A stretch of 64,000 bases of DNA from Immundisolibacter sp. (GCF_014359565.1 NZ_JACIZD010000003.1:1-64000); one strand, 5' to 3'; positions 18,653 to 29,354 are shown, numbered from the stretch's first letter. A program made the numbers and translations. The notes: generated from the letters alone by a model not told the origin.

Positions 18653-19049
18653 TCACGGCAAACAGTTCAGCGATTCCTCCCATTGCGCGCTTCACTTGCG
18701 TGGGATCTGCGCCAACGCAGCGGCCGTTGCCTGTCCAGCCGTCTCTCCCTGACTTCATCACCTTGTCCGCGATTGTAGCCCGCGGCCGTGTGCCATCGGG
18801 GCACGCCGGGCCGTGTCCTCGCTGCGCTGCGGGCCGCAGCACCCGGCGCTTTCCTCCTTGACGGCTTCCGTCCGCGCTCCTGACCGGTGCGGGCGATGAA
18901 CTCAGGAAAGACGCTGCCAACGAGGCCGGCCCAGGTCTCCGCGCCAACCCCACCGGAAAGCCGAAAGGCGGCGGCTCGAATTTTGTCCATGTTCTTCGCT
19001 TGACGAACATGAATAGGCCGCTCCTGCGTGAACAGGGGCGGCTCCGGAT
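18653..19049. other. gene-poor stretch between antitoxin and tRNA-Leu
   Basis: A 107-codon minus-strand frame (18990 down to 18667) starts MDKIRAAAFRLSGGVG and turns into an Arg/Ala-rich tail. It could be a degenerate small gene, but no family is recognised and it has no good ribosome-binding site. A 7-bp palindrome (CATGTTC 18988-18994 with GAACATG 19005-19011) and the hairpin at 19017-19042 lie just downstream of the tRNA. Confidence 0.35.
19017..19042 (-). terminator. hairpin just downstream of the tRNA-Leu gene
   Basis: The arms 19017-19026 and 19033-19042 form a 10-bp stem with one G-U pair and a 6-base loop, eight bases past the encoded CCA end of the tRNA. It could end tRNA transcription, but no U-run follows. 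Confidence 0.45.
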
Positions 19050-19362
19050 TGGTGCCCGAGGCCGGAATCGAACCGGCATGACCGTGAGGTCGAGGGATTT
19101 TCTTACCACTTCGACTTTCGCCGCCAGCGCAGGCGCTGTTCGTGGTCTGGAGCACGCCTTCACCATGGCCTAGCGGCCGCAGGTGCCCGCCGTCTGCTCT
19201 CTACACCTTCCCAGCCGGACGGCTCGGGCTTGGCTCGGCGTTGGCTCGGATGCCGGAGCATCCAGGGCGTTCGCCGACTTTGACGGGCTTCACCTCTGGG
19301 GTTTCCCCCGGAGGGCTCAAATTGTTCAAGTCCCTTGTGTCTACCGATTTCACCACTCGGGC
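19050..19362 (-). tRNA. tRNA-Leu(UAA), split in the anticodon by a group I intron
   Basis: The 5' exon is 19362-19328 (35 nt) and the 3' exon 19101-19050 (52 nt), giving an 87-nt tRNA. The acceptor arm GCCCGAG (19362-19356) pairs with CTCGGGC (19060-19054), followed by discriminator A and an encoded CCA. The anticodon stem AGGGA pairs with TCCCT around the loop CTTAAAA, so the anticodon is UAA. A long variable arm (GACC/GGTC) and the T-arm GCCGG-TTCGATT-CCGGC are typical of tRNA-Leu. The exons join exactly between U34 and A35. It diverges from recQ, whose start is about 130 bp away. Confidence 0.93.
19102..19327 (-). ncRNA. group I (IC3-like) self-splicing intron in tRNA-Leu(UAA)
   Basis: The intron is 226 nt and ends in G (19102), as group I introns do. 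The 5' exon GGGACUU can pair with an internal guide (GAG-CCC) shortly after the splice site, leaving a U-G pair at the cut. Conserved core blocks follow in order: CGGGGGAAACCCC, GTCAAAGTCGGCGAA, ACGCCGAGCCAAGCC, GAAGGTGTAGAGAGCAGACGG and CATGGTGAAGGC. In P7, AGCA (19198-19195) pairs with TGCT (19154-19151). Compared with the Azoarcus tRNA-Ile intron as I recall it (ACUA/UAGU), this is a compensatory change. No homing endonuclease is encoded. Confidence 0.9.
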
Positions 19363-19491
19363 GGCCGGTGCTGGCGCGGGCATGGTAACGCGGCGGCGCG
19401 CATCGGGGTCGCCTTTCAGGGCCGCGGCTGGGTACCTGGCGCGCTTGGTGTTCGCCGATCTGCGCCGGGTCGCCGCATAATTGCTGGCACC

Positions 19492-21298
<1,807 letters not shown>

Positions 21299-21300
<2 letters not shown>

Positions 21301-21324
21301 CGGTCGGTCGGAAACCTGACCGCT
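21299..21324. terminator. hairpin between convergent recQ and moaA
   Basis: AGCGGTC (21299-21305) pairs with GACCGCT (21318-21324) across 12 bases. It spans the short gap between the two convergent stop codons and could serve both genes, though it lacks U-runs. Confidence 0.35.
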
Positions 21325-22325
21325 CAGCCGCCGGTCATCGACATGAAGCGGATGACTTTTTCCGGCTTCTCGCGGAATTCGTGCCGCTCGGGCTTGAGAC
21401 CAATGGCGGCGCGGATGGCTGTTTCCAGCTCCGCGTCGCTGGCACCGGCGCGCAGCATGGGCCGCAGTTCGTAGCGGTTGTCCTGGCCCAGGCACAGGTA
21501 AAGCGTGCCGTCGGCGGCCAGGCGCACGCGGTTGCAGGTTTCGCAAAAGTGCTGGGAGATGGGCGTGATGAAGCCGATGGTGGTTTTCGAGCCGGCCACG
21601 CGGTAGTAACGCGCCGGGCCGCCGCCGGGCAGGATGTCCGGGATCAGATCGAAACGCTCGGCGAGTCGCTCGCGCACGGATTGCAGGCTCAGGTACTGGC
21701 CGCCGGCGTTGCGACCGGTGTCGCCCATGGGCATGGTTTCGATCAGGCGCAGGGTGAAATCGCGCTCGGCACAGAACGCGACCATGTCCTCGATTTCGTC
21801 GTCGTTGACGCCGCCCATGGCGACCATGTTGATCTTGACCGGAGCCAGCCCCGCGGCGTGGGCGGCGTCCAGGCCGCGCAGCACCTTGTGCAGCTTGCCG
21901 CCGCCGGTGATCTCGGCGAACCGCTCGGGACGCAGCGAATCCAGGCTGACGTTGACGCGCCGCACGCCGGCCGTCTTGAGCGCGACCGCGTATTTGTCCA
22001 GCCGCACGGCGTTGGTGGACAGCGACAGATCGGCCAGGCCGGGCAGGGCGGACAGGCGCGCGGCCAGGTTCGGCAAATCGCGGCGCACCAGCGGCTCGCC
22101 GCCGGTCAGGCGAATGCGCTGCACGCCAAGGCGCACGAAGGCCGCCACCACGCGCTCGATTTCGCCAAAGGTGAGCCAGTCGTCCGGCTCGTGAAAGCCG
22201 TCGAAGCCCTTGGGCATGCAGTAGCTGCAGCGCAGGTCACAGCGGTCGGTGACCGACACGCGCACGTACTCGATGCGCCGCTGGAAAGGATCGGTCAGGG
22301 TGGGCGTGGGGGGGTGGCTGATCAT
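21324..22325 (-). CDS. moaA: GTP 3',8-cyclase MoaA
   Basis: A 333-residue radical-SAM enzyme that, with MoaC, converts GTP to cyclic pyranopterin in molybdenum cofactor synthesis. The SAM-cluster motif is C29-x3-C33-x2-C36. The second 4Fe-4S cluster site is FCETCNRVRLAADGTLYLCLG, and the C-terminus ends in the family Gly-Gly (MTGG). It lies 7 bp downstream of tsaD on the same strand and may be co-transcribed. XdhC and MocA homologues that use molybdenum cofactor chemistry appear about 20 kb away. Confidence 0.95.
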   Translation of the reverse strand: MISHPPTPTLTDPFQRRIEYVRVSVTDRCDLRCSYCMPKGFDGFHEPDDWLTFGEIERVVAAFVRLGVQRIRLTGGEPLVRRDLPNLAARLSALPGLADLSLSTNAVRLDKYAVALKTAGVRRVNVSLDSLRPERFAEITGGGKLHKVLRGLDAAHAAGLAPVKINMVAMGGVNDDEIEDMVAFCAERDFTLRLIETMPMGDTGRNAGGQYLSLQSVRERLAERFDLIPDILPGGGPARYYRVAGSKTTIGFITPISQHFCETCNRVRLAADGTLYLCLGQDNRYELRPMLRAGASDAELETAIRAAIGLKPERHEFREKPEKVIRFMSMTGG

Positions 22326-22332
22326 CGCCGGA

Positions 22333-23367
22333 CTATAGCAAGGCGGGCGCTTGGCTGGCCGCCGTCAGCTCCGCCAGCGGCCAACGGGCACGGGCGCCGC
22401 AGTCCGGTCCGGCCTGTTCGCCGGCCTGCAGGCGCAGGCAGCCGGCAAAGGCCACCATGGCGCCGTTGTCGGTGCACAGCTCGGGCGGCGGGTAGTGAAC
22501 GGCAAAGCCGTCGCTGGCTGCGGCGCTGTCCAGAGCCGTGCGCAGGTGGCGATTGGCACTGACGCCACCGGCCACCACCAGCGCGCGCAGGCCGGTCTGC
22601 GTCAGCGCGCGCCGGCACTTGATCAGCAGCGTGTCGACCACGGCGTCCTCGAAGGCGCGGGCGATGTCGGCGCGGTGCTGCGGCTGCGGGTGCGCCTCGA
22701 TCAGCAGGCGCACCTGGGTTTTCAGGCCGCTGAAGCTGAAATCGAGGCCGGGTTTGGCGGTCATCGGTCGCGGCAGGGTGAAGCGGTCGCTTCGACCATC
22801 CTGCGCCAGCGCGGCCAGCGCCGGCCCGCCGGGGTAGGGCAGACCGAGCAGCTTGGCGGTCTTGTCGAAAGCCTCGCCGGCGGCATCGTCTACCGACTCG
22901 CCCAGAATCGTGTATGCGCCCAGGCCGTCCACCTGTGCCAGCAGCGTATGGCCGCCCGACACCAGCAGCGCCAGGAACGGAAAGCGCGGCCGGCTGGCGG
23001 GATCCAGCAGCGGCGAGAGCAGGTGCGCTTCCATGTGATGTACGCCGACCGCCGGTATGCCGAGCGCGAAGGCCAGGCTGCGGCCGATGCTGCTGCCGAC
23101 CAGCAGCGCGCCGATCAGGCCAGGGCCGGCGGTGTAGGCGATGCCGTCCAGCTGCGACAGGTCGGTGCCGGTCTCGGTCAGCAGCTGGCGCAGCAGCGGC
23201 ACGGTGCGGCGCAGGTGATCGCGCGAGGCCAGCTCCGGCACCACGCCGCCGTGCGGTGCGTGCAGGCCGACTTGGCTGTGCAGCGTGTGGCCGAGCAGGC
23301 CGCGGTCGCTGTGGTACAGGCCAAGGCCGGTTTCGTCGCAGGAAGTTTCGAGGCCAAGGACCAGCAT
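22333..23367 (-). CDS. tsaD: tRNA N6-adenosine threonylcarbamoyltransferase TsaD
   Basis: A 344-residue ASKHA-fold enzyme that transfers the threonylcarbamoyl group to A37 of ANN-decoding tRNAs. It starts [14 protein letters not shown], as in the family, and carries the metal ligands H111 and H115 (HHMEAH), with nucleotide-binding [11 protein letters not shown] and [10 protein letters not shown] motifs. The start at 23367 fits the family N-terminus; the 17 in-frame residues upstream do not. It is divergent from rpsU, a common arrangement in proteobacteria. Confidence 0.95.
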   Translation of the reverse strand: MLVLGLETSCDETGLGLYHSDRGLLGHTLHSQVGLHAPHGGVVPELASRDHLRRTVPLLRQLLTETGTDLSQLDGIAYTAGPGLIGALLVGSSIGRSLAFALGIPAVGVHHMEAHLLSPLLDPASRPRFPFLALLVSGGHTLLAQVDGLGAYTILGESVDDAAGEAFDKTAKLLGLPYPGGPALAALAQDGRSDRFTLPRPMTAKPGLDFSFSGLKTQVRLLIEAHPQPQHRADIARAFEDAVVDTLLIKCRRALTQTGLRALVVAGGVSANRHLRTALDSAAASDGFAVHYPPPELCTDNGAMVAFAGCLRLQAGEQAGPDCGARARWPLAELTAASQAPALL

Positions 23368-23501
23368 GGAAGGCGCAATCAGGATCGGCGGGCGGGGCGA
23401 CTTTCGCCACAGGTGCAAGTGCAGCTAGAATCTAGCACTTTTCTTCATCCCGGCTTTGTGGGTTTTGTCCCGCGCCGGCTCCAGGTTTCAGAGGTCTTTG
23501 C

Positions 23502-23732
23502 ATGCCGGTCGTTCAACTGCGCGAAAACGAACCCTTCGACGTTGCCCTGCGCCGCTTCAAGCGCACCTGCGAGAAAGCGGGGGTTTTGTCCGAATCGCGA
23601 CGGCGCGAGTTCTACGAAAAGCCAACCCAGGAACGCAAGCGCAAGGCCGCCGCAGCGGTCAAGCGGCACCAGAAGAAAGTCTCCCGCGGCGGTCGCAGCG
23701 TGCGCCGCGTGCGCGGTGCGCGCCTGTCCTGA
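23502..23732 (+). CDS. rpsU: 30S ribosomal protein S21
   Basis: A 76-residue protein, slightly longer than the usual 70-71. The N-terminus ([25 protein letters not shown]) and the basic C-terminus ([19 protein letters not shown]) are typical. S21 binds near the anti-Shine-Dalgarno region of 16S rRNA. A TAGAAT element at 23426-23431, inside the palindrome GCTAGA-A-TCTAGC (23424-23436), may be the -10 box of its promoter. The next gene follows after 5 bp. Confidence 0.95.
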   Translation: MPVVQLRENEPFDVALRRFKRTCEKAGVLSESRRREFYEKPTQERKRKAAAAVKRHQKKVSRGGRSVRRVRGARLS

Positions 23733-23737
23733 GCGCC

Positions 23738-24184
23738 GTGTCGCTCAAGCAGCGCCTTGACGAAGCCGTCAAGGCGGCCATGCGGGCCCGTGACCGGGAC
23801 CGCCTCGGCACGCTGCGACTGATCACCGCCGCCATCAAGCAGCGCGAAGTCGACGAGCGCATCGTGCTCGACGACGCGCAGGTGCTGGCGGTGCTCGACA
23901 AGATGGTCAAGCAGCGGCGCGAGTCGATCGCACAGTTCGATGCCGCCGGGCGGACCGATCTTTCAGACAAGGAACGATTCGAGCTGGGCATCCTGCAGGA
24001 GTTCCTGCCGGCCGCGCTGACACCCGCCGAAATCGACCACTTGATTGCCGATGCCATCACCGCCAGCGGCGCGCAAGGCGCCCGCGACATGGGTGCCGTG
24101 ATGGCGCTGCTGCGCCCGCAGGTGCAGGGCCGTGCCGACATGGCGGACGTCAGCCGGCGCGTGAAGGCGCGCCTCGGCGGCTGA
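23738..24184 (+). CDS. GatB/YqeY domain protein
   Basis: A 148-residue helical protein of the YqeY family, related to the tail domain of the amidotransferase GatB. Signature segments are LRLITAAIKQREVDERIVL, QRRESIAQFDAAGR and ELGILQEFLPAALT. Its role is thought to involve tRNA or amidotransferase interaction but is not settled. The start is GTG at 23738, 5 bp after rpsU, so the two form an operon. The rpsU-yqeY-dnaG order common in related bacteria is broken here: dnaG is absent and a protease gene follows. Confidence 0.9.
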   Translation: MSLKQRLDEAVKAAMRARDRDRLGTLRLITAAIKQREVDERIVLDDAQVLAVLDKMVKQRRESIAQFDAAGRTDLSDKERFELGILQEFLPAALTPAEIDHLIADAITASGAQGARDMGAVMALLRPQVQGRADMADVSRRVKARLGG

Positions 24185-24204
24185 TTCGGCGCCAATTACC
24201 GGTC

Positions 24205-24861
24205 ATGAAGCGTTTCATGCGCCGGATTTTTGCTCCCCTGGTAATCCTTGGCGCGGCCCTGTGCGGTAGCGCCGCGGCTGCGCCGCTGATCGAACTGCAG
24301 GCCGTGCTTGGACAAACTGCGGTGTTGCAGGTGGACGGCGCGCGGCGCACGTTGCGGGTCGGACAGACCAGTCCCGAAGGTGTGCGCCTGCTGGCGCTCG
24401 GCGCTGCCAGCGCGCGGCTGCAGGTGGACGGTCAAACGCACGAAGTCCCGCTCGGTGGGCGCGCCGGTGGGGCCTTGCCGACCGCGCAGACCGCAGCGGT
24501 GCGCATAGCCCGCGGTGACGGCGGCATGTTCCTCACCACGGGCACCATCAACGGCCAGTCGGTCGACTTCCTGGTCGATACCGGCGCGACGACCGTGGCC
24601 ATGAACGATGCCACGGCGCGTGGTCTCGGTATCGACTACCGGGCCGGCAGCCGGGGATTGGTGGAAACGGCCAGCGGCATCACCGAAGCCTACGCGGTCA
24701 CGCTGCGCGAGGTGGGTGTCGGCGCCATCCGGCTGCCGAATGTGCAGGCGGTGGTGATCCGCGGCGCCCAGCCGAGCCGTGCGCTGCTGGGCATGTCGTT
24801 CCTGTCGCGCACGCAGATCGAGCACGCGCAGGACGCGCTGGTGCTGCGCCGCAAGTATTGA
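24205..24861 (+). CDS. retropepsin-like aspartic protease, exported
   Basis: A 218-residue protein of the clan AA (TIGR02281-like) bacterial retropepsin group. A signal peptide (1 to about 26, ending GSAAAA) is followed by a short N-terminal region and the protease domain with the catalytic triplet D125-T126-G127 (DFLVDTGATTVAM). The single Asp motif implies that it acts as a dimer. The substrate is unknown; it probably works in the periplasm. It lies 20 bp after yqeY and may share its transcript. Confidence 0.88.
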   Translation: MKRFMRRIFAPLVILGAALCGSAAAAPLIELQAVLGQTAVLQVDGARRTLRVGQTSPEGVRLLALGAASARLQVDGQTHEVPLGGRAGGALPTAQTAAVRIARGDGGMFLTTGTINGQSVDFLVDTGATTVAMNDATARGLGIDYRAGSRGLVETASGITEAYAVTLREVGVGAIRLPNVQAVVIRGAQPSRALLGMSFLSRTQIEHAQDALVLRRKY

Positions 24862-24868
24862 TCGAGGC

Positions 24869-25684
24869 TCAGCCCGCGCGGGCCGGCTTTTCGATCAGCG
24901 CGTAGGCCGAGTGGTTGTGGATGGACTCGAAGTTCTCCGCCTCCACCACGTAGCCGGCCAGGCGCTCGTCGTTGTTGAGCGCACCGGCGATGTCGCGCAC
25001 CAGATCCTCGACGAACTTCGGGTTGTCGTAGGCATGTTCGGTGACGTACTTCTCGTCCGGGCGCTTTAGCAGTCCGTACAGTTCGCTGGACGCCTGCGCC
25101 TCCACCAACTCGATCAGTTCTTCGATCCACACCGGCGTGCGCAGGTGGGCAGTCAGCGTCACGTGCGTGCGCTGGTTGTGGGCGCCGTAGTCGGAAATCT
25201 TCTTCGAGCACGGGCACAGGCTGGTGACCGGGATCACCAACCTGGCGGTCAGGCGCTCGGCCTGGCCGTGCACGATTTCGCCGATGTAGCTGACCTGGTA
25301 GTCCATCAAGCTGGTCACGCCGGTGACCGGCGCCGCCTTGTTGACGAAAAACGGAAAGCTCATCTCGATGTGGCCGGCGCGGGCCTCCAGGCGCTCGCAC
25401 ATTTCGCGCAGCATCTGGCGGAATGTGCCGAGCGAGATTTCCTGCTCGTGGCCGTTCAGGATCTCGATGAAACGGGACATGTGCGTGCCTTTGAAGTTGT
25501 GCGGCAGGTGCACGTACATGTTGAAGTTGGCCACCGTGTGCTGTTCGGTGCCGCTGCGGGCGAGGATGCGCACCGGGTGGCGGATGCCCTTGATGCCGAC
25601 GCGGTCGATGTCCAGCCGGCGCGTGTCGGGCGATCCCTGGACGTCGGCGATCTGCGGCACGGCCGGTTCGGATGGCGTGTTCAT
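24869..25684 (-). CDS. folE2: GTP cyclohydrolase FolE2 (type IB)
   Basis: A 271-residue enzyme that converts GTP to dihydroneopterin triphosphate at the entry to folate or queuosine synthesis. Family blocks include [31 protein letters not shown] and [19 protein letters not shown], which has the metal-binding Cys. FolE2 uses metals other than zinc and often replaces FolE under zinc limitation. No Zur box was recognised upstream. It converges with the retropepsin gene, 7 bp apart. Confidence 0.93.
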   Translation of the reverse strand: MNTPSEPAVPQIADVQGSPDTRRLDIDRVGIKGIRHPVRILARSGTEQHTVANFNMYVHLPHNFKGTHMSRFIEILNGHEQEISLGTFRQMLREMCERLEARAGHIEMSFPFFVNKAAPVTGVTSLMDYQVSYIGEIVHGQAERLTARLVIPVTSLCPCSKKISDYGAHNQRTHVTLTAHLRTPVWIEELIELVEAQASSELYGLLKRPDEKYVTEHAYDNPKFVEDLVRDIAGALNNDERLAGYVVEAENFESIHNHSAYALIEKPARAG

Positions 25685-25821
25685 GCGATGGTTCCTGGCG
25701 CCCTGGCACGGCGGGCGGTGGGGGAGGGGCAGGGCCGGTGAGCGTCGGCGGCGACGCTGCGCGAGCCGGTCGCCGATTGTACCGAGCGGCGGCGACGGCG
25801 CCAGTCGGGCGGGTCTCGCGG

Positions 25822-26175
25822 TCAGTTTCGGGCGAAGAACTGCACCACGTTGCCGGCCGGATCGCGGCAGGTAAAGAAGCTGCCGTGGCCGCCCATGCCG
25901 ATGGTCTCGCTCACCGCGATGCCTTGTGCGGCAAGCTGCGTGCGCGTGGCGGTCAGGTCATCGACCTGCAGCACCACCGTGGCGTTGTGGCCCGGGTCCA
26001 CCTGGCCCGGCGCCGGGGTGGCCAGCGCCAGCTGCGTGCCGCCGACCTCGAACTGCGTCCACTTGTCGCCGTCCTGGAATTTGATCGCCAGGCCCAGGGT
26101 GTCGCGATAAAAGGCCAGCGCGGCGTCCATGTCGGGCACCACGTAATAGACGTTGGTCACTTTGCTGATGGCCAT
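25822..26175 (-). CDS. VOC/glyoxalase-fold small protein
   Basis: A 117-residue single-module VOC protein ([46 protein letters not shown]). Such proteins include glyoxalases, antibiotic-binding proteins and isomerases, and the substrate cannot be assigned. AGGAG upstream sets the ATG at 26175. It diverges from ttcA across about 106 bp. Confidence 0.85.
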   Translation of the reverse strand: MAISKVTNVYYVVPDMDAALAFYRDTLGLAIKFQDGDKWTQFEVGGTQLALATPAPGQVDPGHNATVVLQVDDLTATRTQLAAQGIAVSETIGMGGHGSFFTCRDPAGNVVQFFARN

Positions 26176-26281
26176 GGCGCGTCTCCTGATTTGGCTGTTG
26201 GCGTGGGCGGAATTGTCCCACGCAGGCCGCCGCCGGGCGCTGTGGGACAATCGCGGCCCGCCATCAGCTCCCGACGTCGCC

Positions 26282-27097
26282 ATGAATCCTGCCCTCAAAC
26301 CCTCGCGCAGTCTGCTTGCCGCCGCCGCCGATGCGATCCGCGAGTTCGACCTGATCCGCGACGGCGACCGCATCCTGGTCGGCGTGTCCGGTGGCAAGGA
26401 CAGCCTGTCCCTGCTGCACGTGCTGCTGTACCTGCAGCAGCGCGCGCCGGTGCGCTTCACGATCGGCGCCGCCAACATCGACCCGCAGATGCCCGGTTAC
26501 GACCCGAGCCCGCTGGCCGGCTACGCGGAAAGTCTTGGCGTGTCCTACCACCAGGCCAGTTACAGCCTGGCGCGGGCGGCCAAGGGCTCGTTCGAGGGCC
26601 GCACGCTGTGCGCGTTCTGCTCGCGCATGCGTCGGGGCAAGCTGTACGGCCTGGCGCGCGAGCACGGCTACAACACGCTGGCGCTGGCGCACCACCTGGA
26701 CGACGTGGCCGAGACCTTCCTGATGAATGCCTTTTTCGGCGGCAAGCTGCGCGCCATGCCGGCCGTGTACACCAACGATGACGGCGACCTGCGGGTGATC
26801 CGCCCGCTGGTCTATGCCCGCGAGCGGCAAACGGCCGCCTTCGCCGACAGCGCCCCGCTGCCGGTGATCCCGGACAACTGCCCGACCTGCGATTCCGCGA
26901 CCCGCCAGCGCCAGCAGATGAAGGCGCTGCTCGGCGAGCTGGAAGCGCAGCATCCGCGGCTGTATTCGGTGCTGCGCACCACGCTCGCGCCCTTGCTGCG
27001 CGCAGATGCGACCGGCGGCCTGCCAGTGCCGGATGCGGTGCAGGTGCTCGCGGACCTGCGGCTGCGAGAACCGGTCGAGGTGCTGGCGACCGACTGA
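26282..27097 (+). CDS. ttcA: tRNA 2-thiocytidine(32) biosynthesis protein TtcA
   Basis: A 271-residue PP-loop ATPase that thiolates C32 of certain tRNAs using a 4Fe-4S cluster. It has the SGGKDS PP-loop (about residues 38-43), CAFC and later CPTC cysteines, and the AHHLDDVAETFLMN motif. The start at 26282 matches the family N-terminus. It converges with the downstream Rieske gene. Confidence 0.93.
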   Translation: MNPALKPSRSLLAAAADAIREFDLIRDGDRILVGVSGGKDSLSLLHVLLYLQQRAPVRFTIGAANIDPQMPGYDPSPLAGYAESLGVSYHQASYSLARAAKGSFEGRTLCAFCSRMRRGKLYGLAREHGYNTLALAHHLDDVAETFLMNAFFGGKLRAMPAVYTNDDGDLRVIRPLVYARERQTAAFADSAPLPVIPDNCPTCDSATRQRQQMKALLGELEAQHPRLYSVLRTTLAPLLRADATGGLPVPDAVQVLADLRLREPVEVLATD

Positions 27098-27127
27098 GCT
27101 CGCGGCCGGCCGGCGCCAACCCCGGCG

Positions 27128-28393
27128 TCACATATCCATCAACCGCCGATAGCCGTTCCAGAAGCCGCGCACCGGGTCTTCGCTGGCCATGAAGGTGGTG
27201 TCCGGCGCCACCGTCTTGCCGCCCATCTCGATGATGGCTTCGGCGCCGCCGTCCCTGGCGATGCCCTGCTGCACGATCTCGATGGCCAGGCCGTCCTCCA
27301 TCGACACCAGTCCGGCCGGGCCGATCAGGTTGATCTGCTTAAGGCGCATGTCGGTCAGCTCCTGGTCTTCGTCGGCATAGCCGAAGAAGGTGTAGTGCAC
27401 GGTCACGCCGTCCGGCCCGTGCGGCTCGAACTGGCGGATGTTCAGGACGTTGGCGATCTGCTGCAGCATCATGATCGGGAACACGTCGATGATGACCAGG
27501 TTGATGCCATCGTCCCATTCCATCCGGCCCTTGAGCAGGTTGCCGTCTTCCAGCTTGTAGGTGCCTTCCTGGTAGGTGTGGGCGGCCTCCTGCATGCCCT
27601 GCCGGCGGGCCGCCTCGTCTTCCTTGCCGACGTAGGTGTAGAAGCAGGTCTGCAGGCCGTCTTCGGTGACGTGCAGCTGGCCCTTCTGGCTGGCCCGGAA
27701 CAGGCCGAAGGTGGCGAAGAACAGGTGCAGCAGGCTGGCGTGGTAGCCGTCGCGCGGGTTCTCGGCGTACAGCTTCCAGTTGCCGCGCATGTGCTGGTGC
27801 TGGTGGCCCAGGATCTTGATCGGTCGGTGGAAGATGCGGCGCATGAACCTGGCGACGTGCGGACCCAGGTAGTCCTCGATCGGCGGTGTGTCGTCGCTGA
27901 AGCTCACGAACAGCACGCCGCAGAAGTTCGCCACCCGCAGCTTTTTGGGCCGGATGGCGTCCATGTCGAAATCGGCCGGCATGCCGCCCTGGCCGCCGAT
28001 GCCACGGGCGAACGGCACGGCGGTCAGGCGGCCGGTCAGATCGTAGGCCCACTGGTGGTAGACGCAGTAGAAGCTGTCGGTGTTGCCCTGCTTGTCGAGG
28101 CAAATCTTGGCGTTGCGGTGCGCGCAGCGGTTCAGCCAGGCGTGGATGCTGCCGTCGGTGTCGCGGCTGACGATGACCGGCGTGTCGGCGATCTGCACCG
28201 TCTTGTAGTCGCCGGGCTTGGGGAGCTCCGCCTCCAGGCCGACGAAGTTCCACACCGGCCCGCGGAAGATGCGTTCCTGCTCGAGGGCGTAGATGTCCGG
28301 GTCCACGAACACCCGGCCGGGTACGCGGGTGACGCTGTCCTGTTGGCCGGGCCAGGCGATGGCGGCGACGGGTGGGCGCTGGATGGCGTTCAT
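27128..28393 (-). CDS. Rieske-type aromatic-ring-hydroxylating oxygenase, large subunit (orphan)
   Basis: A 421-residue Rieske non-haem iron oxygenase alpha subunit. Cluster ligands are C90/H92 (CAHR) and C110/H113 (CVYH). Mononuclear iron ligands fit D215, H218 and H223 (ENPRDGYHASLLH). It resembles the salicylate/anthranilate/benzoate hydroxylase branch more than naphthalene dioxygenases, but the substrate is uncertain. No small subunit, ferredoxin or reductase lies next to it. A well-formed ribosome-binding site precedes the ATG. The gene is just downstream of apaH and the extradiol dioxygenase genes on the same strand. Confidence 0.9.
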   Translation of the reverse strand: MNAIQRPPVAAIAWPGQQDSVTRVPGRVFVDPDIYALEQERIFRGPVWNFVGLEAELPKPGDYKTVQIADTPVIVSRDTDGSIHAWLNRCAHRNAKICLDKQGNTDSFYCVYHQWAYDLTGRLTAVPFARGIGGQGGMPADFDMDAIRPKKLRVANFCGVLFVSFSDDTPPIEDYLGPHVARFMRRIFHRPIKILGHQHQHMRGNWKLYAENPRDGYHASLLHLFFATFGLFRASQKGQLHVTEDGLQTCFYTYVGKEDEAARRQGMQEAAHTYQEGTYKLEDGNLLKGRMEWDDGINLVIIDVFPIMMLQQIANVLNIRQFEPHGPDGVTVHYTFFGYADEDQELTDMRLKQINLIGPAGLVSMEDGLAIEIVQQGIARDGGAEAIIEMGGKTVAPDTTFMASEDPVRGFWNGYRRLMDM

Positions 28394-28526
28394 GATGGTT
28401 CTCCTCCTTGGCGGTCATTTGGCTGCGCGGGCGCATTCGGCCCGGGGGCGGGCCTCCCACACTCTATGAGATTGATTCTATGTGGAAGCGGCGCCCGCGC
28501 CGCGAACGGTGGCTCGTGTCGCCATG

Positions 28527-29354
28527 TTAATCGCCGCCCGCCGGGCCGCGGGCGCTGCAATCCACGCTCACCCAGCGCCGTTCTTCCAGGCACAGGGCGC
28601 TCAGTTGGCGGCCCCAGACGCAGCCGGTGTCGAGCGCGTACACGTCGTGGCCATCGACCATGCCGATGCTGGACCAGTGCCCGAACACGATCGGTGTGCC
28701 GGCGCTGGCCCGGCCGGGCAGGGCGAACCACGGCAGGTAGCCATCCGGCTGCGTGCCGGGCGGACCCTTGGCGCGCATGTCGTAGGTGCCGTCGGGTCGG
28801 CAAAAGCGCACCCGGGTCAGGTAATCGGTGATCACCCGCAGGCGCCGCCAGCCGCGCAGGGCGTCGTCCCAGCGGTGCGGCGTGTCGCCGTACATGTGCG
28901 CGAAATAGCCGTCGGCGTCACCCGCCAGCGCGGCCTGCACCTCGGCGGCGCGCGCCTTGGCGGTGGCCAGATCCCAGCTCGGCGCCAGCGCCGCGTGGAC
29001 CATCGCCATGTTCAGCGCCGGGTCGTGGTGAAACAGCGGCCGGCCGTGCAACCAGTCGAGCAAGGCCTGCCGATCCGGCGCCGCCAGCACCGCATCCAGC
29101 GTGTCGCCGCGCTTGGTGCGCCCATGCCCGGCGGCGACCGCCAGCAAGTGCAGATCGTGATTGCCCAGCAGCGTGATCGCGCCGTCGCCGAGCGAGCGCA
29201 CGAAGCGCAAGGTGTCGAGCGACTTCGGGCCGCGGTTGACCAGATCGCCGACCAGCCACAACCGGTCGCGGTCGGGTCGAAAGTCGATGGCGCGCAGCAG
29301 CGCCGTGAGTTCATCGAAGCAGCCCTGAAGGTCGCCGATTGCCCAGGTGGCCAT
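28527..29354 (-). CDS. apaH: symmetrical bis(5'-nucleosyl)-tetraphosphatase ApaH
   Basis: A 275-residue calcineurin-like phosphatase that hydrolyses Ap4A to two ADP and can remove Np4-type caps from RNA. Metal-site motifs GDLQGC, GDLVNRGPKS and LGNHDLHL are intact, as is the C-terminal GHWSS. It is usually found in the ksgA-apaG-apaH cluster; here it sits alone inside an aromatic-degradation segment, which is unusual. The gap of 139 bp to the upstream dioxygenase gene suggests its own promoter or read-through. Confidence 0.94.
   Translation of the reverse strand: MATWAIGDLQGCFDELTALLRAIDFRPDRDRLWLVGDLVNRGPKSLDTLRFVRSLGDGAITLLGNHDLHLLAVAAGHGRTKRGDTLDAVLAAPDRQALLDWLHGRPLFHHDPALNMAMVHAALAPSWDLATAKARAAEVQAALAGDADGYFAHMYGDTPHRWDDALRGWRRLRVITDYLTRVRFCRPDGTYDMRAKGPPGTQPDGYLPWFALPGRASAGTPIVFGHWSSIGMVDGHDVYALDTGCVWGRQLSALCLEERRWVSVDCSARGPAGGD

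Noticed and set aside
18667-18990. 107-codon minus-strand frame starting MDKIRAAAF
   Set aside because: Composition becomes Arg/Ala-rich without domains; listed only as part of the unassigned stretch.
19050-19101. Interpretation of the tRNA 3' part as an att-site remnant of an integrated element
   Set aside because: The matching 5' half lies only 226 nt away with an intact group I core between, so an intron explains the arrangement better than integration.
19183-19491. N-terminal extension of RecQ by 103 codons
   Set aside because: The extension is read antisense through the split tRNA-Leu gene and has no RecQ similarity; the family N-terminus begins at 19492.
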